Shown here: positions 1-9,345 of the stretch, one piece after another | Position numbering within the stretch: the stretch's first letter is position 1 | Layout: every line of letters begins with the position of its first letter | Source: Endozoicomonas sp. SESOKO1 | GTDB lineage: Bacteria; Pseudomonadota; Gammaproteobacteria; Pseudomonadales; Endozoicomonadaceae | Assembly (NCBI RefSeq): GCF_024606265.1 | Contig: NZ_JAHHPP010000389.1 | Span: 1 to 64,000 of the forward strand | Length of the DNA: 64,000 bases | Direction: 5' to 3' | The notes under the pieces: generated by a model | Database searches by the model: none | Seen by the model: the letters and a program-made list of their open reading frames with translations, nothing else | Told to the model about the DNA's origin: nothing | Program-made: the position numbers and the translations under genes

Positions 1-96
1 TAAAGATATAGATCAGCATTAGCTGTCACGAAAAAAAGAATAGCTAAAATTAAAAATAGTATTCTTTCAATGCTAGCAATACTCATGGGATTAAAA

Positions 97-846
97 ATGC
101 AAGATCATTATAAAGTGCTAGGCCTTACACCAGATGTCGAAGATGCAGTAATAAAAGCAGCATATAGAGCATTATGTAAAAAATATCATCCAGATAAATA
201 TTCTGGTGATAAAATGCATGCAACAGAGTTAATGAAGAAAATCAATGTTGCATATGAAACACTTTCACACCCAAAGAAGAGAGAAGAATATGATAACAGC
301 TGGGGGAAAAGTAGTGATTATGAAACAAATACCTTTAAAGATGAATATAATGCAGATGAAGAGATAGAAAATGAATGGAATTTTGCAACAGAGTATTACC
401 CAAAATTACTAGAATTACATAATCATCTATGTAAAATATCTTTGCCATTGGGGTATGCCTTTAAACTGTTAATAATTGATTCAAAAGAGTTTGGAAATCC
501 AAATATTATAGCTGCAAAACTCGAACATCAGTTCCTAGAAAAGTACTTTGGTACAAAAAAGGTTATACAAAATACTGCTCTTAAATACATACTAAACGAT
601 AACAGAATAGCAGCAAGAGAGCTGAATAAGGCTGTTAAAGTTTTTGGTGAGAGTTTGGATGAACATGTGGTCTTAAATAAAATAAAGAAAAAGTTCCCAT
701 TCAAAAACAGAAATAACAAAGCCGATAATAAATATCAAGAAGCACAAAGTTCACCCAACGGAATGGATAAAGGGCTAAATGCATTTATTATTTCTCTGGG
801 TATCCTTTTTTTCATTGTTGCTGTATTACCATTAGCTGTTAAATGA
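97..846 (+). CDS. J-domain (DnaJ-like) membrane-anchored protein
   Basis: This is a DnaJ-family cochaperone that should stimulate the ATPase of an Hsp70. The J domain fills residues 3-66, with the diagnostic HPD triad at 31-33 inside KKYHPDKYSG. There is no Gly/Phe region, zinc finger or DnaJ C-terminal substrate domain, so it is a type III (specialised) J protein. The middle is charged and unassigned. The last ~24 residues form one hydrophobic segment, suggesting a C-terminal membrane anchor with the J domain in the cytoplasm. I chose the ATG at 97 because the J domain starts there and GGGA lies 6 nt upstream; ATGs at 70 and 85 would only add residues with no domain. The gene is markedly AT-rich compared with the rest of the window, which suggests transfer. 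Client unknown. Confidence 0.8.
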   Translation: MQDHYKVLGLTPDVEDAVIKAAYRALCKKYHPDKYSGDKMHATELMKKINVAYETLSHPKKREEYDNSWGKSSDYETNTFKDEYNADEEIENEWNFATEYYPKLLELHNHLCKISLPLGYAFKLLIIDSKEFGNPNIIAAKLEHQFLEKYFGTKKVIQNTALKYILNDNRIAARELNKAVKVFGESLDEHVVLNKIKKKFPFKNRNNKADNKYQEAQSSPNGMDKGLNAFIISLGILFFIVAVLPLAVK

Positions 847-962
847 GCCAACAACTAAAACTTAGGCTTCAGGCTTCATCCTTTCACCCGATGCACCGCG
901 GAGAAATCCATAGTAGGTGTTAGCTAGCAGTACAATAATTTAAGCTCTTCATTTTAAAATCA

Positions 963-1514
963 TTAGATTATTTTGTGAGTACGAGCAGTCTGAAAAGCAC
1001 TCAAGTTCACATCCCTTTCTCCTCTTTGCCAGTAACGTGCCACAAAAATGAAAACACAGAAAATCCAAAAGTATGACAGTATAAAGTATGATCTAACAAT
1101 CCATTCGTATAATGCCCAAAGTATAAATGCTTCAAATGCAGCTCCTATTAGAATCCATGGCTTGTAAGCTGCCAGTTTTGCGTGATGTACTACGCCCAGT
1201 GTGCCCACAATGTATGAGTTAAATGCTAATAATGATATGAATGTGTCGTTTGATATCCACAGCAAGGTTAAACTTAGCAGAAAACTAATTAATACATACC
1301 TCTCCATAGCTCGATATACCGGATATCTTAATGTTTTCTGAGCTAGCCGATACCTTTCCCATCGGGAGGTACTTCCTATGAATTGGCTCAATACAACTTC
1401 ATTATTAATTGATTTCAAGCATTTGCTCCGTTTACTTAAATGGACACAATTAATTTGATGTCGGCAATATTCACAAATGCTAAAAAAGTAATAGGTGATT
1501 TTAGTTAACAGCAC
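963..1514 (-). CDS. hypothetical multi-span membrane protein
   Basis: I do not recognise this protein. Read from the GTG at 1514 it is 183 residues. A short N-terminal part carries four cysteines (14, 17, 23, 32), the first two as CEYC, followed by a basic stretch. Three or four hydrophobic segments follow, near 73-87, 92-110, 120-138 and 141-160, rich in Trp, Tyr and Phe. An inner-membrane location is likely. The GTG start has no good Shine-Dalgarno sequence, and a later start would remove the Cys motif. The gene lies alone between the J-domain gene and thrB, and the thrB terminator sits just upstream of it. Composition is AT-rich like the J-domain gene. Confidence 0.5.
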   Translation of the reverse strand: MLLTKITYYFFSICEYCRHQINCVHLSKRSKCLKSINNEVVLSQFIGSTSRWERYRLAQKTLRYPVYRAMERYVLISFLLSLTLLWISNDTFISLLAFNSYIVGTLGVVHHAKLAAYKPWILIGAAFEAFILWALYEWIVRSYFILSYFWIFCVFIFVARYWQRGERDVNLSAFQTARTHKII

Positions 1515-1535
1515 CTACATTTTTAAACAAAAATG

Positions 1536-1560
1536 GCACCACCCTTTTTCCAGGTGGTGT
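1536..1560 (-). terminator. thrB intrinsic terminator
   Basis: GCACCACC and GGTGGTGT form a stem around a 9-nt spacer. On the minus strand, just after the thrB stop codon, the stem is followed by ATTTTTG. The plus strand also has TATTTT, so it could work in both directions. Confidence 0.7.
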
Positions 1561-1569
1561 TATTTTAAT

Positions 1570-2568
1570 TCAGTCCAGTATATTTAACAGATTATCTGTG
1601 TGTTTATTTCTTAATCGAAGCATTTCCTTAAATTCATTTGGATCAAGAAATTGTCGAATCAGGCTGCCCTGGTGTTGTTGATCCATCGTTGATTCCGGAT
1701 AAATAAACGTAACCAGCCGGGATATCCAGAACCTGAAGGCTGCCAGTTGCAATATTAATGGCCAGGCTTTTTTCTCATCCTCTGTAAAAGGACGAACCTG
1801 TGCATAGGCATCCATCAATACTTTGGTACGCTGATCATCCAGTTCAAGACTATCGGTAATACACCAGTCGTTTACTGTAACGGCCAGGTCATAGATCAGC
1901 CAGTCATTACAGGCCTGGTAGAAGTCGATCACGGCGGAGATTCTGCCCTGATCAAACAATACATTATTGTGAAACAGGTCTCCGTGGATTAGCCCTTTGG
2001 GTAATTCATCAAACACTTCCAGTGCATTGGACAGGATCTCCCATTGCTCAGCCATGAAGTTGGCATCATCCTGATCGAGTAATGGGATCAGTCTTTTTTG
2101 CTGTTCATCCAGCCAAGAAAGACCGCGCTGATTATCCTGATAAAGAGAAGACCCCTGTCCTGCCCTGTGGATTTTCGCTAGCATCGTACCAATTTGCTGG
2201 CATTGGTCCAGAGAGAGGTTTCCGGGATCAGGATGCTCCCCGGCAAAGCACTGCACGATCAGTGCAGGTTTTCCTTTTACCGACTGAAGAGCAACGCCAT
2301 TCTTATCTCGAATAGGGTTGGGCACAGGCAAGCCGAAAGCTTTAAGCTCATCCGTATAATTGATGAAAAATGGCAATGTGTCCGCTGGCAGGTACTCAAA
2401 GAGCGTTAATACATAACGTCGCAGATCGCCGTTATCATCAACATCCAGAAAGTAGTTGGTGTTCTCAACGCCACTTTCAATGCCTTTGAAGGACGTCAAG
2501 ACACCCAGGTCATAACGAGTCAGAAGCTGCTCAATATCCTGCTGTGTCAAATGGGTATAAACAGACAT
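1570..2568 (-). CDS. thrB: homoserine kinase (APH-fold type)
   Basis: It phosphorylates L-homoserine to O-phosphohomoserine in threonine biosynthesis, in the cytoplasm. The 332 residues match the Pseudomonas-type ThrB built on the aminoglycoside-phosphotransferase fold, not the GHMP-kinase ThrB of enterics. The N-terminus MSVYTHLTQQDIEQLL and the SGVENTNYFLDV strand are typical. The catalytic loop is HGDLFHNN at 195-202, and the metal-binding DF pair is at 215-216. The lipoprotein gene upstream on the same strand is 45 bp away, so the two are likely one transcript. The same order (thrB, DUF2782, divergent polA) is conserved in pseudomonads, which supports the call. Confidence 0.95.
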   Translation of the reverse strand: MSVYTHLTQQDIEQLLTRYDLGVLTSFKGIESGVENTNYFLDVDDNGDLRRYVLTLFEYLPADTLPFFINYTDELKAFGLPVPNPIRDKNGVALQSVKGKPALIVQCFAGEHPDPGNLSLDQCQQIGTMLAKIHRAGQGSSLYQDNQRGLSWLDEQQKRLIPLLDQDDANFMAEQWEILSNALEVFDELPKGLIHGDLFHNNVLFDQGRISAVIDFYQACNDWLIYDLAVTVNDWCITDSLELDDQRTKVLMDAYAQVRPFTEDEKKAWPLILQLAAFRFWISRLVTFIYPESTMDQQHQGSLIRQFLDPNEFKEMLRLRNKHTDNLLNILD

Positions 2569-2613
2569 GAAGTCCCTGTTCTGGAATGGTTAGATCTATG
2601 GTTCTGTATTTGC

Positions 2614-3027
2614 TCAGTGCCACTCAAAAATGGTCCATGAAGGCACTAACAGGATACGTTTTGTTGGATCAATGGGGTTGCCTTCATTATCGGAGGCAAT
2701 AAGGTAGTAAGGTTTACCCACCTTGGGAATGACCTGAATCGCATAAAGCTGGCCACCAACCCGGTACTCTTTATAGGTCCTGGAGTCACCGGCACGAATC
2801 ACTACCGATGTGTCATCCCGGTCCTCCAGCGCTTCCGGGCGCAGGTGCCTGGGAATTTTTTTAATGGCTTCATCAGTAAACACAATCGCTCTGTGGCTAT
2901 GGGATGAATCCGTACTGGCGGTTGTCTGCTCCGGCGTTGAACCTTCCGGACTGTGAGCAGCACAGCCAAAAAGAAACAAGGGTAAGAAAACCAGACCCAA
3001 CTGCGCTCTTTTTATGGAAGGTTTCAT
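2614..3027 (-). CDS. DUF2782 lipoprotein
   Basis: This small DUF2782-family protein of unknown function is predicted to be an exported lipoprotein. From the ATG at 3027 it has 137 residues: a basic start (MKPSIKR), a hydrophobic core and a lipobox ending in Cys22 (LFGC). A Ser/Thr/Glu-rich linker follows, then a compact domain with the family's IRAGDSRTYKEYRVGGQLY region and a PYYLIASDNEG segment. The ORF can be extended upstream to 3096, but that start would bury the signal peptide; GAGG lies 6 nt before the chosen ATG. It sits between thrB and divergent polA, the standard position of this family in pseudomonads. Confidence 0.85.
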   Translation of the reverse strand: MKPSIKRAQLGLVFLPLFLFGCAAHSPEGSTPEQTTASTDSSHSHRAIVFTDEAIKKIPRHLRPEALEDRDDTSVVIRAGDSRTYKEYRVGGQLYAIQVIPKVGKPYYLIASDNEGNPIDPTKRILLVPSWTIFEWH

Positions 3028-3120
3028 CAGGAGCCTCATGATAATTGCGGTGGAAACCATTAAACTGCCAGGAAGCATTCTATACCCAGTTACCAATAAT
3101 CGTAAGTGAGTCCGTAATCC

Positions 3121-5868
3121 ATGTCAGAACAAGCCAGTACGCCGCCACTCATACTCGTCGATGGCTCATCTTACCTTTATCGTGCTTTTCATGCTTCTGA
3201 GCGAGCCAATCTGCGAACGGCTGATGGTCGCCCAACGGGTGCTATCCGGGTCATGACGAATATGCTGCGCAGCCTGATGCGCCAGTATCAGGATAGCCAT
3301 GTAGCGGTCATTTTTGATGCCCGTGGAAAAAACTTCCGCCATGAAATGTACAGCGAGTACAAAGCAACGCGAAAGCCCATGCCGGATGACCTGCGTTCGC
3401 AAATAGACCCCATACATCAAATTGTCCGGGCACTTGGCCTGCCTCTGTTAATGGTTGAAGGCGTTGAGGCGGATGATGTGATTGGTACGCTGGCCAGAGA
3501 AGCAACCGAGAAAAAGATCAACACCATCATTTCGACGGGAGATAAAGATATCGCCCAGCTGGTTACCAAGCATGTGTCGCTGATTGATACCATGAATGAT
3601 GCGTATACCGATCAACAGGGTGTTGAGAGTAAGTTTGGTATTCCTGCCAGCTTGATTATTGACTATCTGGCATTGATGGGTGACAGCAGTGATAACATCC
3701 CGGGTATGCCGGGTGTTGGCCAGAAAACCGCTCTGGCTTTGCTCAATGGCATCGGCAGCATCGATGAGATTGCCCGGCGGCTGGATGAAGTGGCTGCACT
3801 TGGGTTCCGGGGGAGCAAGAACTTTGCTGAAAAATTTGCCGAACATAAGGAGATTGTACTTTTATCCCGAGAACTGGCCACCATCAAAACCGATGTTGAG
3901 TTGCCGGTGTCTATTGATAACCTGGAAATGCAACCCATTGATAAAGAGCAACTGTTAACGCTGTTTACAGAGTACGAATTCAGGACCTTGATTGCGGAAT
4001 TAGAGAAAGAGGGCTCTGTTACTGGTAGCAATGAATCCGGTGAAAAAGCATCAGGCGCTACCGGTGAGTACTCAGTGGTTACGGATAAAGAGGAATTCCT
4101 TGCCTGGATAAAACAGCTTGAAGCCGCAGAACTGTTTGCGTTCGATACAGAAACCACCAGCCTGGATTATATGGTGGCTGAACTGGTGGGTGTTTCGTTT
4201 GCCAGTGAGACCGGCAAGGCGGCTTATGTGCCCGTTGCCCATGATTATCTGGGGGCACCTGTCCAGCTGGAGAGAGACTGGGTACTGGAAACGCTTAAGC
4301 CTTTGCTGGAAGACCCGACGAAGCAGAAAGTCGGTCAGAACTTTAAGTACGACGAAAGCGTACTGGCTCGCTATGGCATTCAAATACAAGGGGCCGCTTT
4401 TGATACCATGCTTGAGTCCTACTGTTTGAACTCCATCGCCACACGTCACAATATGGATGCCCTTGCAGAGCATTACCTGAATCATAAAACCATCAAGTAT
4501 GAAGATATCGCTGGCAAAGGTGCTAAACAACTGACGTTTAACCAGATTGAGCTTGAGAAAGCAGGTCCCTACGCGGCAGAAGATGCGGATATCACTTTAC
4601 GGCTTCATCAGGCTATCTGGGAGCAGTTACAGTCTGAGTCTTCATTGACGGAGGTTTTCCGGGAAATAGAAATGCCACTGGTAGATATTCTTTCCCGTAT
4701 TGAGCGTCATGGAGCCCTGGTTGATGGTCTGTTGCTCAAACAGCAGAGCCTGGAGATTGGCCAACGTCTCAAAGAGTTGGAGCAAGCGGCCCACGATGCG
4801 GCAGGGCAGACATTTAACTTATCATCGCCAAAACAGTTGCAGGAACTTCTGTTTGATAAGCTGCAACTGCCGGTTATCAAGAAAACGCCAAAGGGGCAGC
4901 CATCAACTGCCGAAGAGGTATTGCAGGAGCTGGCCCTGGATTATGAACTTCCCAGGCTGATTCTTGAGCATCGGGGCTTAAGCAAGCTCAAGTCTACTTA
5001 TACCGAAAAACTTCCGCAGATGATTAATGCGGCAACAGGTCGTATCCATACTTCTTATCATCAGGCAGTAACGGCTACCGGACGACTGTCCTCCTCGGAT
5101 CCAAACCTGCAGAACATCCCCGTTAGAACACCGGAAGGCCGTCGGGTACGACAGGCATTTATTGCTCCGGAAGGTTACCAGCTGGTGGCTGCCGATTACT
5201 CCCAGATTGAGCTGAGAATCATGGCGCACCTTTCTGGCGATAAAGGCTTGCTGGATGCTTTTGCCCATGGGCTTGATATCCATAAGGCAACGGCTGCTGA
5301 AGTATTTGGTGTGCCACTTGATGAGGTAACGGGCGACCAGCGACGAAGTGCCAAAGCCATTAACTTTGGCCTGATCTACGGCATGTCTTCGTTCGGACTC
5401 GCAAAACAGCTGGGAGTATCGAGGAAATCGGCCCAGGAATATATCGACCTGTACTTTGCACGATACCCGGGCGTTTTAAAGTACATGGAAACGACCAAAA
5501 ACTTTGCTCGGGAAAAAGGCTATGTGGAGACAATATTTGGTCGTCGTCTGTATCTGCCGGAAATCAATGCCAGAAATGGTATGCGCCGACAGGGGGCTGA
5601 GCGGACAGCGATCAATGCGCCTATGCAAGGTACGGCCGCCGATATTATCAAGAAGGCGATGATCAGGGTTGATCAGTGGCTGAAAGCGTCGGGGCTTAAT
5701 GCCCGTGTCATTATGCAGGTTCACGATGAGCTGGTGCTTGAAGTTGCCGATGAGTGTGTTGAGGCTGTCGTTGAAGGGATAAAAGTACAGATGGCCAATG
5801 CTGCCCAGCTCAGTGTTCCCCTGTTGGTCGAAGCGGGTATTGGGGATAACTGGGATGAAGCCCACTGA
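3121..5868 (+). CDS. polA: DNA polymerase I
   Basis: It fills gaps and removes RNA primers during replication and repair. The 915 residues have all three activities in order: 5'-3' exonuclease (about 1-300), 3'-5' proofreading exonuclease (about 320-510) with an intact DTE at 342-344, and the family A polymerase domain. Polymerase motif A ([10 protein letters not shown]) begins near 691, and motif C has HDE at 868-870. Proofreading therefore looks functional, unlike in some PolA proteins that have lost DxE. The gene is divergent from the DUF2782-thrB pair. In E. coli and Pseudomonas a small RNA and engB normally follow polA; here engB is 21 kb away, and a terminator-rich gap follows instead. 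Confidence 0.98.
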   Translation: MSEQASTPPLILVDGSSYLYRAFHASERANLRTADGRPTGAIRVMTNMLRSLMRQYQDSHVAVIFDARGKNFRHEMYSEYKATRKPMPDDLRSQIDPIHQIVRALGLPLLMVEGVEADDVIGTLAREATEKKINTIISTGDKDIAQLVTKHVSLIDTMNDAYTDQQGVESKFGIPASLIIDYLALMGDSSDNIPGMPGVGQKTALALLNGIGSIDEIARRLDEVAALGFRGSKNFAEKFAEHKEIVLLSRELATIKTDVELPVSIDNLEMQPIDKEQLLTLFTEYEFRTLIAELEKEGSVTGSNESGEKASGATGEYSVVTDKEEFLAWIKQLEAAELFAFDTETTSLDYMVAELVGVSFASETGKAAYVPVAHDYLGAPVQLERDWVLETLKPLLEDPTKQKVGQNFKYDESVLARYGIQIQGAAFDTMLESYCLNSIATRHNMDALAEHYLNHKTIKYEDIAGKGAKQLTFNQIELEKAGPYAAEDADITLRLHQAIWEQLQSESSLTEVFREIEMPLVDILSRIERHGALVDGLLLKQQSLEIGQRLKELEQAAHDAAGQTFNLSSPKQLQELLFDKLQLPVIKKTPKGQPSTAEEVLQELALDYELPRLILEHRGLSKLKSTYTEKLPQMINAATGRIHTSYHQAVTATGRLSSSDPNLQNIPVRTPEGRRVRQAFIAPEGYQLVAADYSQIELRIMAHLSGDKGLLDAFAHGLDIHKATAAEVFGVPLDEVTGDQRRSAKAINFGLIYGMSSFGLAKQLGVSRKSAQEYIDLYFARYPGVLKYMETTKNFAREKGYVETIFGRRLYLPEINARNGMRRQGAERTAINAPMQGTAADIIKKAMIRVDQWLKASGLNARVIMQVHDELVLEVADECVEAVVEGIKVQMANAAQLSVPLLVEAGIGDNWDEAH

Positions 5869-6043
5869 CCACTTTATATGCATTAAGGAAGCTCAGCCTC
5901 CGGGTTTGTAAGTTTTTTGTAAGCAGCGGAACTTTATTACCATATTGCTTGTCTCATATAGTGAGACTCTTCTGAGTTGTTCCTTGTGTGTGTTAAGTGT
6001 TAGCTATGTTGAAACGGTATATGTTTCCCCACATTTATCGTTT

Positions 6044-6077
6044 AAAGCCAGTGTCCTTTATCAGGATGCTGGCTTTT
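6044..6077 (+). terminator. intrinsic terminator 1 after polA
   Basis: AAAGCCAG (6044-6051) pairs with CTGGCTTT (6069-6076), with an inner TCCT/AGGA helix, and TTTTCTTT follows. It may end the polA transcript or a short RNA starting after polA. Confidence 0.7.
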
Positions 6078-6261
6078 CTTTATCCAACATACTTTATGTT
6101 CAAATTTTTCACTTTTTAGTGAACTTTTTGGAATTTTGCTTGTCTCACCGTGTGAGGGTGAGAAAGACTGTATTTCAGTACTGATTTTTTACCACTCACG
6201 GTGTATTTTGTGTTGACAGAAACTTAAGTTCGAGGCTGCTCTCCTGTAGCCAAAGCTATAT

Positions 6262-6297
6262 AGTCAGTATTCTTCCCCCGGATACTGTCTTTTTTTT
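6262..6297 (+). terminator. intrinsic terminator 2 after polA
   Basis: AGTCAGTATT pairs with GATACTGTCT (10 positions, one T-T mismatch, one G-T pair) around a C-rich loop and runs into eight T residues. No protein gene ends just upstream. Confidence 0.65.
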
Positions 6298-6353
6298 GCT
6301 GAATTTTTATGTAATAGGGTTAAAGAATAGGCTTTAGTGGCCGTTAAAGAGGG

Positions 6354-6499
6354 GTAGGGTAGTTGATTCCTTCCATAGGAAACCAGGCTACTGAGTCATC
6401 AGGATCACCAGCATACCCTTAGCTGTGTACTATGTAGATGTTGCTGAAAAAATAGAGACATTATGAAACGGTCATCCTCCCCTGATGACCGTTTTTTTT
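6354..6499 (+). ncRNA. candidate small RNA downstream of polA
   Basis: This is a possible sRNA of about 146 nt ending in a perfect terminator. The proposed 5' end GTAGGGTA resembles the 5' end of Spot 42 (GTAGGGTACAG), and the locus is syntenic with Spot 42/ErsA. The rest of the sequence does not obviously match Spot 42. I see only a weak upstream promoter (TTGCTG near 6296). The 3' end is well supported by the terminator; the 5' end is a guess. Confidence 0.3.
6466..6499 (+). terminator. intrinsic terminator 3 after polA (very strong)
   Basis: AAACGGTCATC (6466-6476) pairs perfectly over 11 bp with GATGACCGTTT around a 7-nt loop and ends in eight T residues. It is one of the best intrinsic terminators in the window, yet no protein gene precedes it. 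Confidence 0.85.
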
Positions 6500-6599
6500 G
6501 AGGCGGTATTTTTACTGGCCATTCAGTTAATTTAAATATATAGGCATTTTTACTCGCAATAGAGGGTTCCGTCGCATCAATACCCGTAAAGAATAACCC

Positions 6600-6806
6600 T
6601 TAACATGCTGAGCTGATTACCTCTCTATTTCCTGCCGTATGGATGAAACCTCTATCAAAGTAACCAGTCTCTGACGTTACCTTATCTGTACCATACTCTT
6701 CAGGGAGGCTCTGAACCTTTGCGCCAACCAACCATTTCTGGATAGCCTCAATGCGGATGGCTTCTCTCTCACCATGTGAAACTTTACGACCATCGGCCTT
6801 ACTCAT
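6600..6806 (-). pseudogene. transposase N-terminal remnant (IS630-like HTH)?
   Basis: A 68-codon frame opens with MSKADGRKVSHGEREAIR and continues with a helical segment (EAIQKWLVGAKVQSLPEEYG). It looks like the first helix-turn-helix of IS630-type transposases, where 'EEYG' is normally followed by the recognition helix. Here the resemblance stops after DKVT and the frame ends soon after, so I read it as a decayed fragment. No inverted repeats or remaining transposase were seen. It could instead be a small genuine protein; the call rests on pattern memory alone. Confidence 0.35.
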
Positions 6807-7029
6807 GGTTACCTAAAAACTGAGGCCCCATATTAAGAAATTTGGTGATGTAAAGTATTGACTCTAAACAATAAGTATTATTTCGTACAGGCGTTAATGC
6901 AACAGAGCCATTATGCGGATGATACAAATGTTGGGGGAGTGGTACGTATTTAACAAAAAACAATACAGTTTACAGTCCGCATGCCAAGAAGCTCCATCCC
7001 TGAAGCTTCCAGAAGGATGCGAATTGACT

Positions 7030-9234
7030 ATGCTAGCAAAAAAATCATTAAATCCATCAAAAAAACGTACGGCACTGGCCGCTTTTGTATTGGCTCCACT
7101 TTTTACGACGGGGTTGTTTTCTGTTCCCGGGTATGCCTCTGATGAAGACCGTAGTGTCAGAGTCTATTATGTGAACGAACTGTCAAAAGAGATTACTTAC
7201 GAAAATAGTATAGGGCATCCGTCTCTATTTGTTGGTAATGATAGTGATAGAGATGGCATAGGTAATGGCGACGCAAGTGGTTATAGCGTTTATGTAGGAG
7301 TTGATACCACCCCTGAATTTAAGGTTACAAAGGCAATAACAGGCGCGTCTTCAGATACTTTGGATGTAATCAATAATAAGGTGGTTGTAAAAAACAGTAT
7401 CTTTCTTTCCACGCTTCAAACATCCGTAGTCGGTGGTAATGCCTTCGGAACAAATAACTCAACAGATAATCTCGTAGAGATTTATGGCTCCATAATTAAC
7501 AAAGATGTTATAGGTGGAGTGTCTCTAGATGGCCTGGCAAAAAACAATACGGTCTTAGTTGATAACACCAAGATTGAATCTCATGTTTTGGGTTCTAAGT
7601 CTGAACGTAATAGCGTGTCCAATAGCGCGGTTACTATTCAGAATGGATCTACTGTGATCGGAAATATTTATGGTGGTCAGTCGCTAACAAAGGGTTTTGC
7701 AAAAGACAACATAGTTACTGTTGATGGCAGTACTGTAAATGGCAAAATTGTAGGAGGGTTTGCAGCAGAGGGAAATGCTACTGGCAACATAGTTATTGTT
7801 GATGGCAGTACTGTCAATGGTGATATTGCAGGAGGATTTGCAGCAGGGGGAGATGCTACTGATAATACCGTCATCATCAAAAATACATCTACTGTGCGCG
7901 GAAGTATTTATGGTGGTTATAATTCTTCTACGGGCGACAGCAGCCAATCCACAGGCAACACTCTCCAGCTCCATCAAAAACTGTCAATGGGTGCAGGGCA
8001 AAAAATCACCGGTTTTAATCATTATGAATTCTACTTAAGCAATGATCTTAAAAATGGAGATACATTTCTAACAGTAGGTGAAAATAATCCTGTTGACGTA
8101 TCTAATTCCACATTCTCCATAGAATCCATCGCGGCTGGTTCTACCTTGGGCAAAGGTGACTCTTTTGATTTAATTAGCAACTCAATCGGCGGGGAGCATC
8201 TGGATGGCAAAGAAGATGAAATAGAAGTAGAAGTTGGTATTACACAATCAGACAAGCTTGATATTACTTATTCTGTCTCTAATAAAGTCAGTGTTAATAT
8301 AACTGATCGCATCAATATTGGTGAGCTTGATAAAGCTCACGCCGTCACCGCTGGCGCTGATGCCGCTTTCATGGGAAACATGGAGGCTACCTTCTTTGCT
8401 GCCACACAGGGTATGAACGCTTTCATCAACCAGGCTTCTCTCGGGGAGATCACTCCATTCATCGCCTCCGGTCATCGCTCTACCTCCTACGACGAGAACC
8501 GTCAGGATCTTGATATCGATGGGCAGAATTTCATGCTTGGCCTCGGGTTCTCAAAAGAAATCGGTAACGGCAACCTGCATCTTGCCCTTTTCGGCGAAAC
8601 CGGTCAGCAGGATTACGACTCTTTCCAGAATGCCGTGAAAAGCCAGGGCGAGAACGACTACTCCGGCGGTGGTATCATCTCTCGTTATTCCTTTGAGAAT
8701 GGACTCTTTGTTGAAGGCCTTGTTCGTATGGGTGAAATGGATACCTCTTACCAGTCTGATTTCGGCGGTACCGGGGCTATCGATTATGACTACTCCTCCG
8801 ATTACCTTGGCGCCTACATCGGAGCCGGTAAGGAGTTTCCCGTTAACCGCACCCTCACAGCAACGGTTAAAGGGCGATATATCTATTCCTCCATCGATGG
8901 CGGGGAAACTGTCCTCAAGGGCGACGAAACCCGCTTTGATGATGCCGAGGCCCATACCGTTCGTATAGGTGGCTACCTGACCCATGACATGGGTAATGGT
9001 TTTAGTCCCTATGGTGGCCTGATGCTGGAGAGTACCTTCAACAGTGACCTGAATGCTGTTGCCAATGGCATGGAGTTGGAAACCATTGACCCTAATGGCT
9101 TTACCACTACCGCGCAGGCCGGTGTTCAATTTCAGAAACCCAACAGCCCATGGGCATTTGATGCCAATGTATCGGGCTATAATGGGGTGCGCGACGGTTA
9201 TTCTGCCAACGTTGTTGTGAAACTTGTTTTCTAA
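7030..9234 (+). CDS. autotransporter (type Va secretion) outer-membrane protein
   Basis: This classical autotransporter carries a secreted passenger through its own C-terminal barrel. From the ATG at 7030 it has 734 residues. A signal peptide covers about 1-37 (basic start, hydrophobic core, cleavage near GYAS). The passenger covers about 38-430 and is rich in Gly, Asn, Ser and Thr, with repeated 'GG..A..G.AT.N.V.V..STV.G.I' units typical of a beta-helix. The barrel covers about 480-734 and ends in ANVVVKLVF, with the terminal Phe needed for Bam insertion. The frame is open back to an ATG at 6913, but that extension has no signal-peptide character; AGAAGG lies 14 nt before 7030, so the start is not certain. 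No protease motif was seen; adhesion is a reasonable guess. Confidence 0.85.
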   Translation: MLAKKSLNPSKKRTALAAFVLAPLFTTGLFSVPGYASDEDRSVRVYYVNELSKEITYENSIGHPSLFVGNDSDRDGIGNGDASGYSVYVGVDTTPEFKVTKAITGASSDTLDVINNKVVVKNSIFLSTLQTSVVGGNAFGTNNSTDNLVEIYGSIINKDVIGGVSLDGLAKNNTVLVDNTKIESHVLGSKSERNSVSNSAVTIQNGSTVIGNIYGGQSLTKGFAKDNIVTVDGSTVNGKIVGGFAAEGNATGNIVIVDGSTVNGDIAGGFAAGGDATDNTVIIKNTSTVRGSIYGGYNSSTGDSSQSTGNTLQLHQKLSMGAGQKITGFNHYEFYLSNDLKNGDTFLTVGENNPVDVSNSTFSIESIAAGSTLGKGDSFDLISNSIGGEHLDGKEDEIEVEVGITQSDKLDITYSVSNKVSVNITDRINIGELDKAHAVTAGADAAFMGNMEATFFAATQGMNAFINQASLGEITPFIASGHRSTSYDENRQDLDIDGQNFMLGLGFSKEIGNGNLHLALFGETGQQDYDSFQNAVKSQGENDYSGGGIISRYSFENGLFVEGLVRMGEMDTSYQSDFGGTGAIDYDYSSDYLGAYIGAGKEFPVNRTLTATVKGRYIYSSIDGGETVLKGDETRFDDAEAHTVRIGGYLTHDMGNGFSPYGGLMLESTFNSDLNAVANGMELETIDPNGFTTTAQAGVQFQKPNSPWAFDANVSGYNGVRDGYSANVVVKLVF
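7708..7863 (+). repeat. tandem 78-bp (26-residue) passenger repeat
   Basis: Two adjacent 78-bp copies begin at 7708 and 7786 and encode NIV-VDGSTVNG-I-GGFAA-G-AT units. More diverged half-units flank them (about 7630-7700 and 7864-7925, the latter with TSTVRGSIYGGY). The repeats lie in the surface passenger and would add rungs to a beta-helix. Close similarity between copies suggests recent duplication and possible length variation between strains. Confidence 0.8.
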
Positions 9235-9345
9235 AGGACAAAAGAGAAATATGATCCAGTTGCCAGGGCGAGCTCCCTGGTACTTTCGCCGATCCGAGCC
9301 GTGAGGCTGCATGAATAGGTTCTGTTGCATCTATTTTCAAAGCGC

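Larger units (their letters stand above)
5869..6912. other. 1-kb gap with three terminators, candidate sRNA locus
   Basis: No convincing complete protein gene lies here. On the plus strand there are three separate stem-plus-U-tract terminators (near 6044, 6262 and 6466). There are also small dyads: GTCTCA/TGAGAC at 5951-5967, CTCAC/GTGAG at 6141-6153 and TCAGTACTGA at 6175-6184. TTGCTTGTCTCA appears twice (around 5944 and 6136). A short transposase-like remnant lies on the minus strand at 6600-6806. The position directly after polA is where Spot 42 (enterics) and ErsA (Pseudomonas) lie. Stacked terminators imply more than one short transcript. Confidence 0.6.

Noticed and set aside
5945-6184. 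Plus-strand frame of 79 codons after polA
   Set aside because: It runs through a terminator and several small dyads; no ribosome binding site.
6220-6260. tRNA-like string AAGTTCGAGGCTGC
   Set aside because: No acceptor stem or anticodon arm can be folded around it.
8551-9330. Long minus-strand frame (259 codons) antisense to the autotransporter barrel
   Set aside because: A shadow of a real gene: the autotransporter reads as a complete barrel in the other strand.
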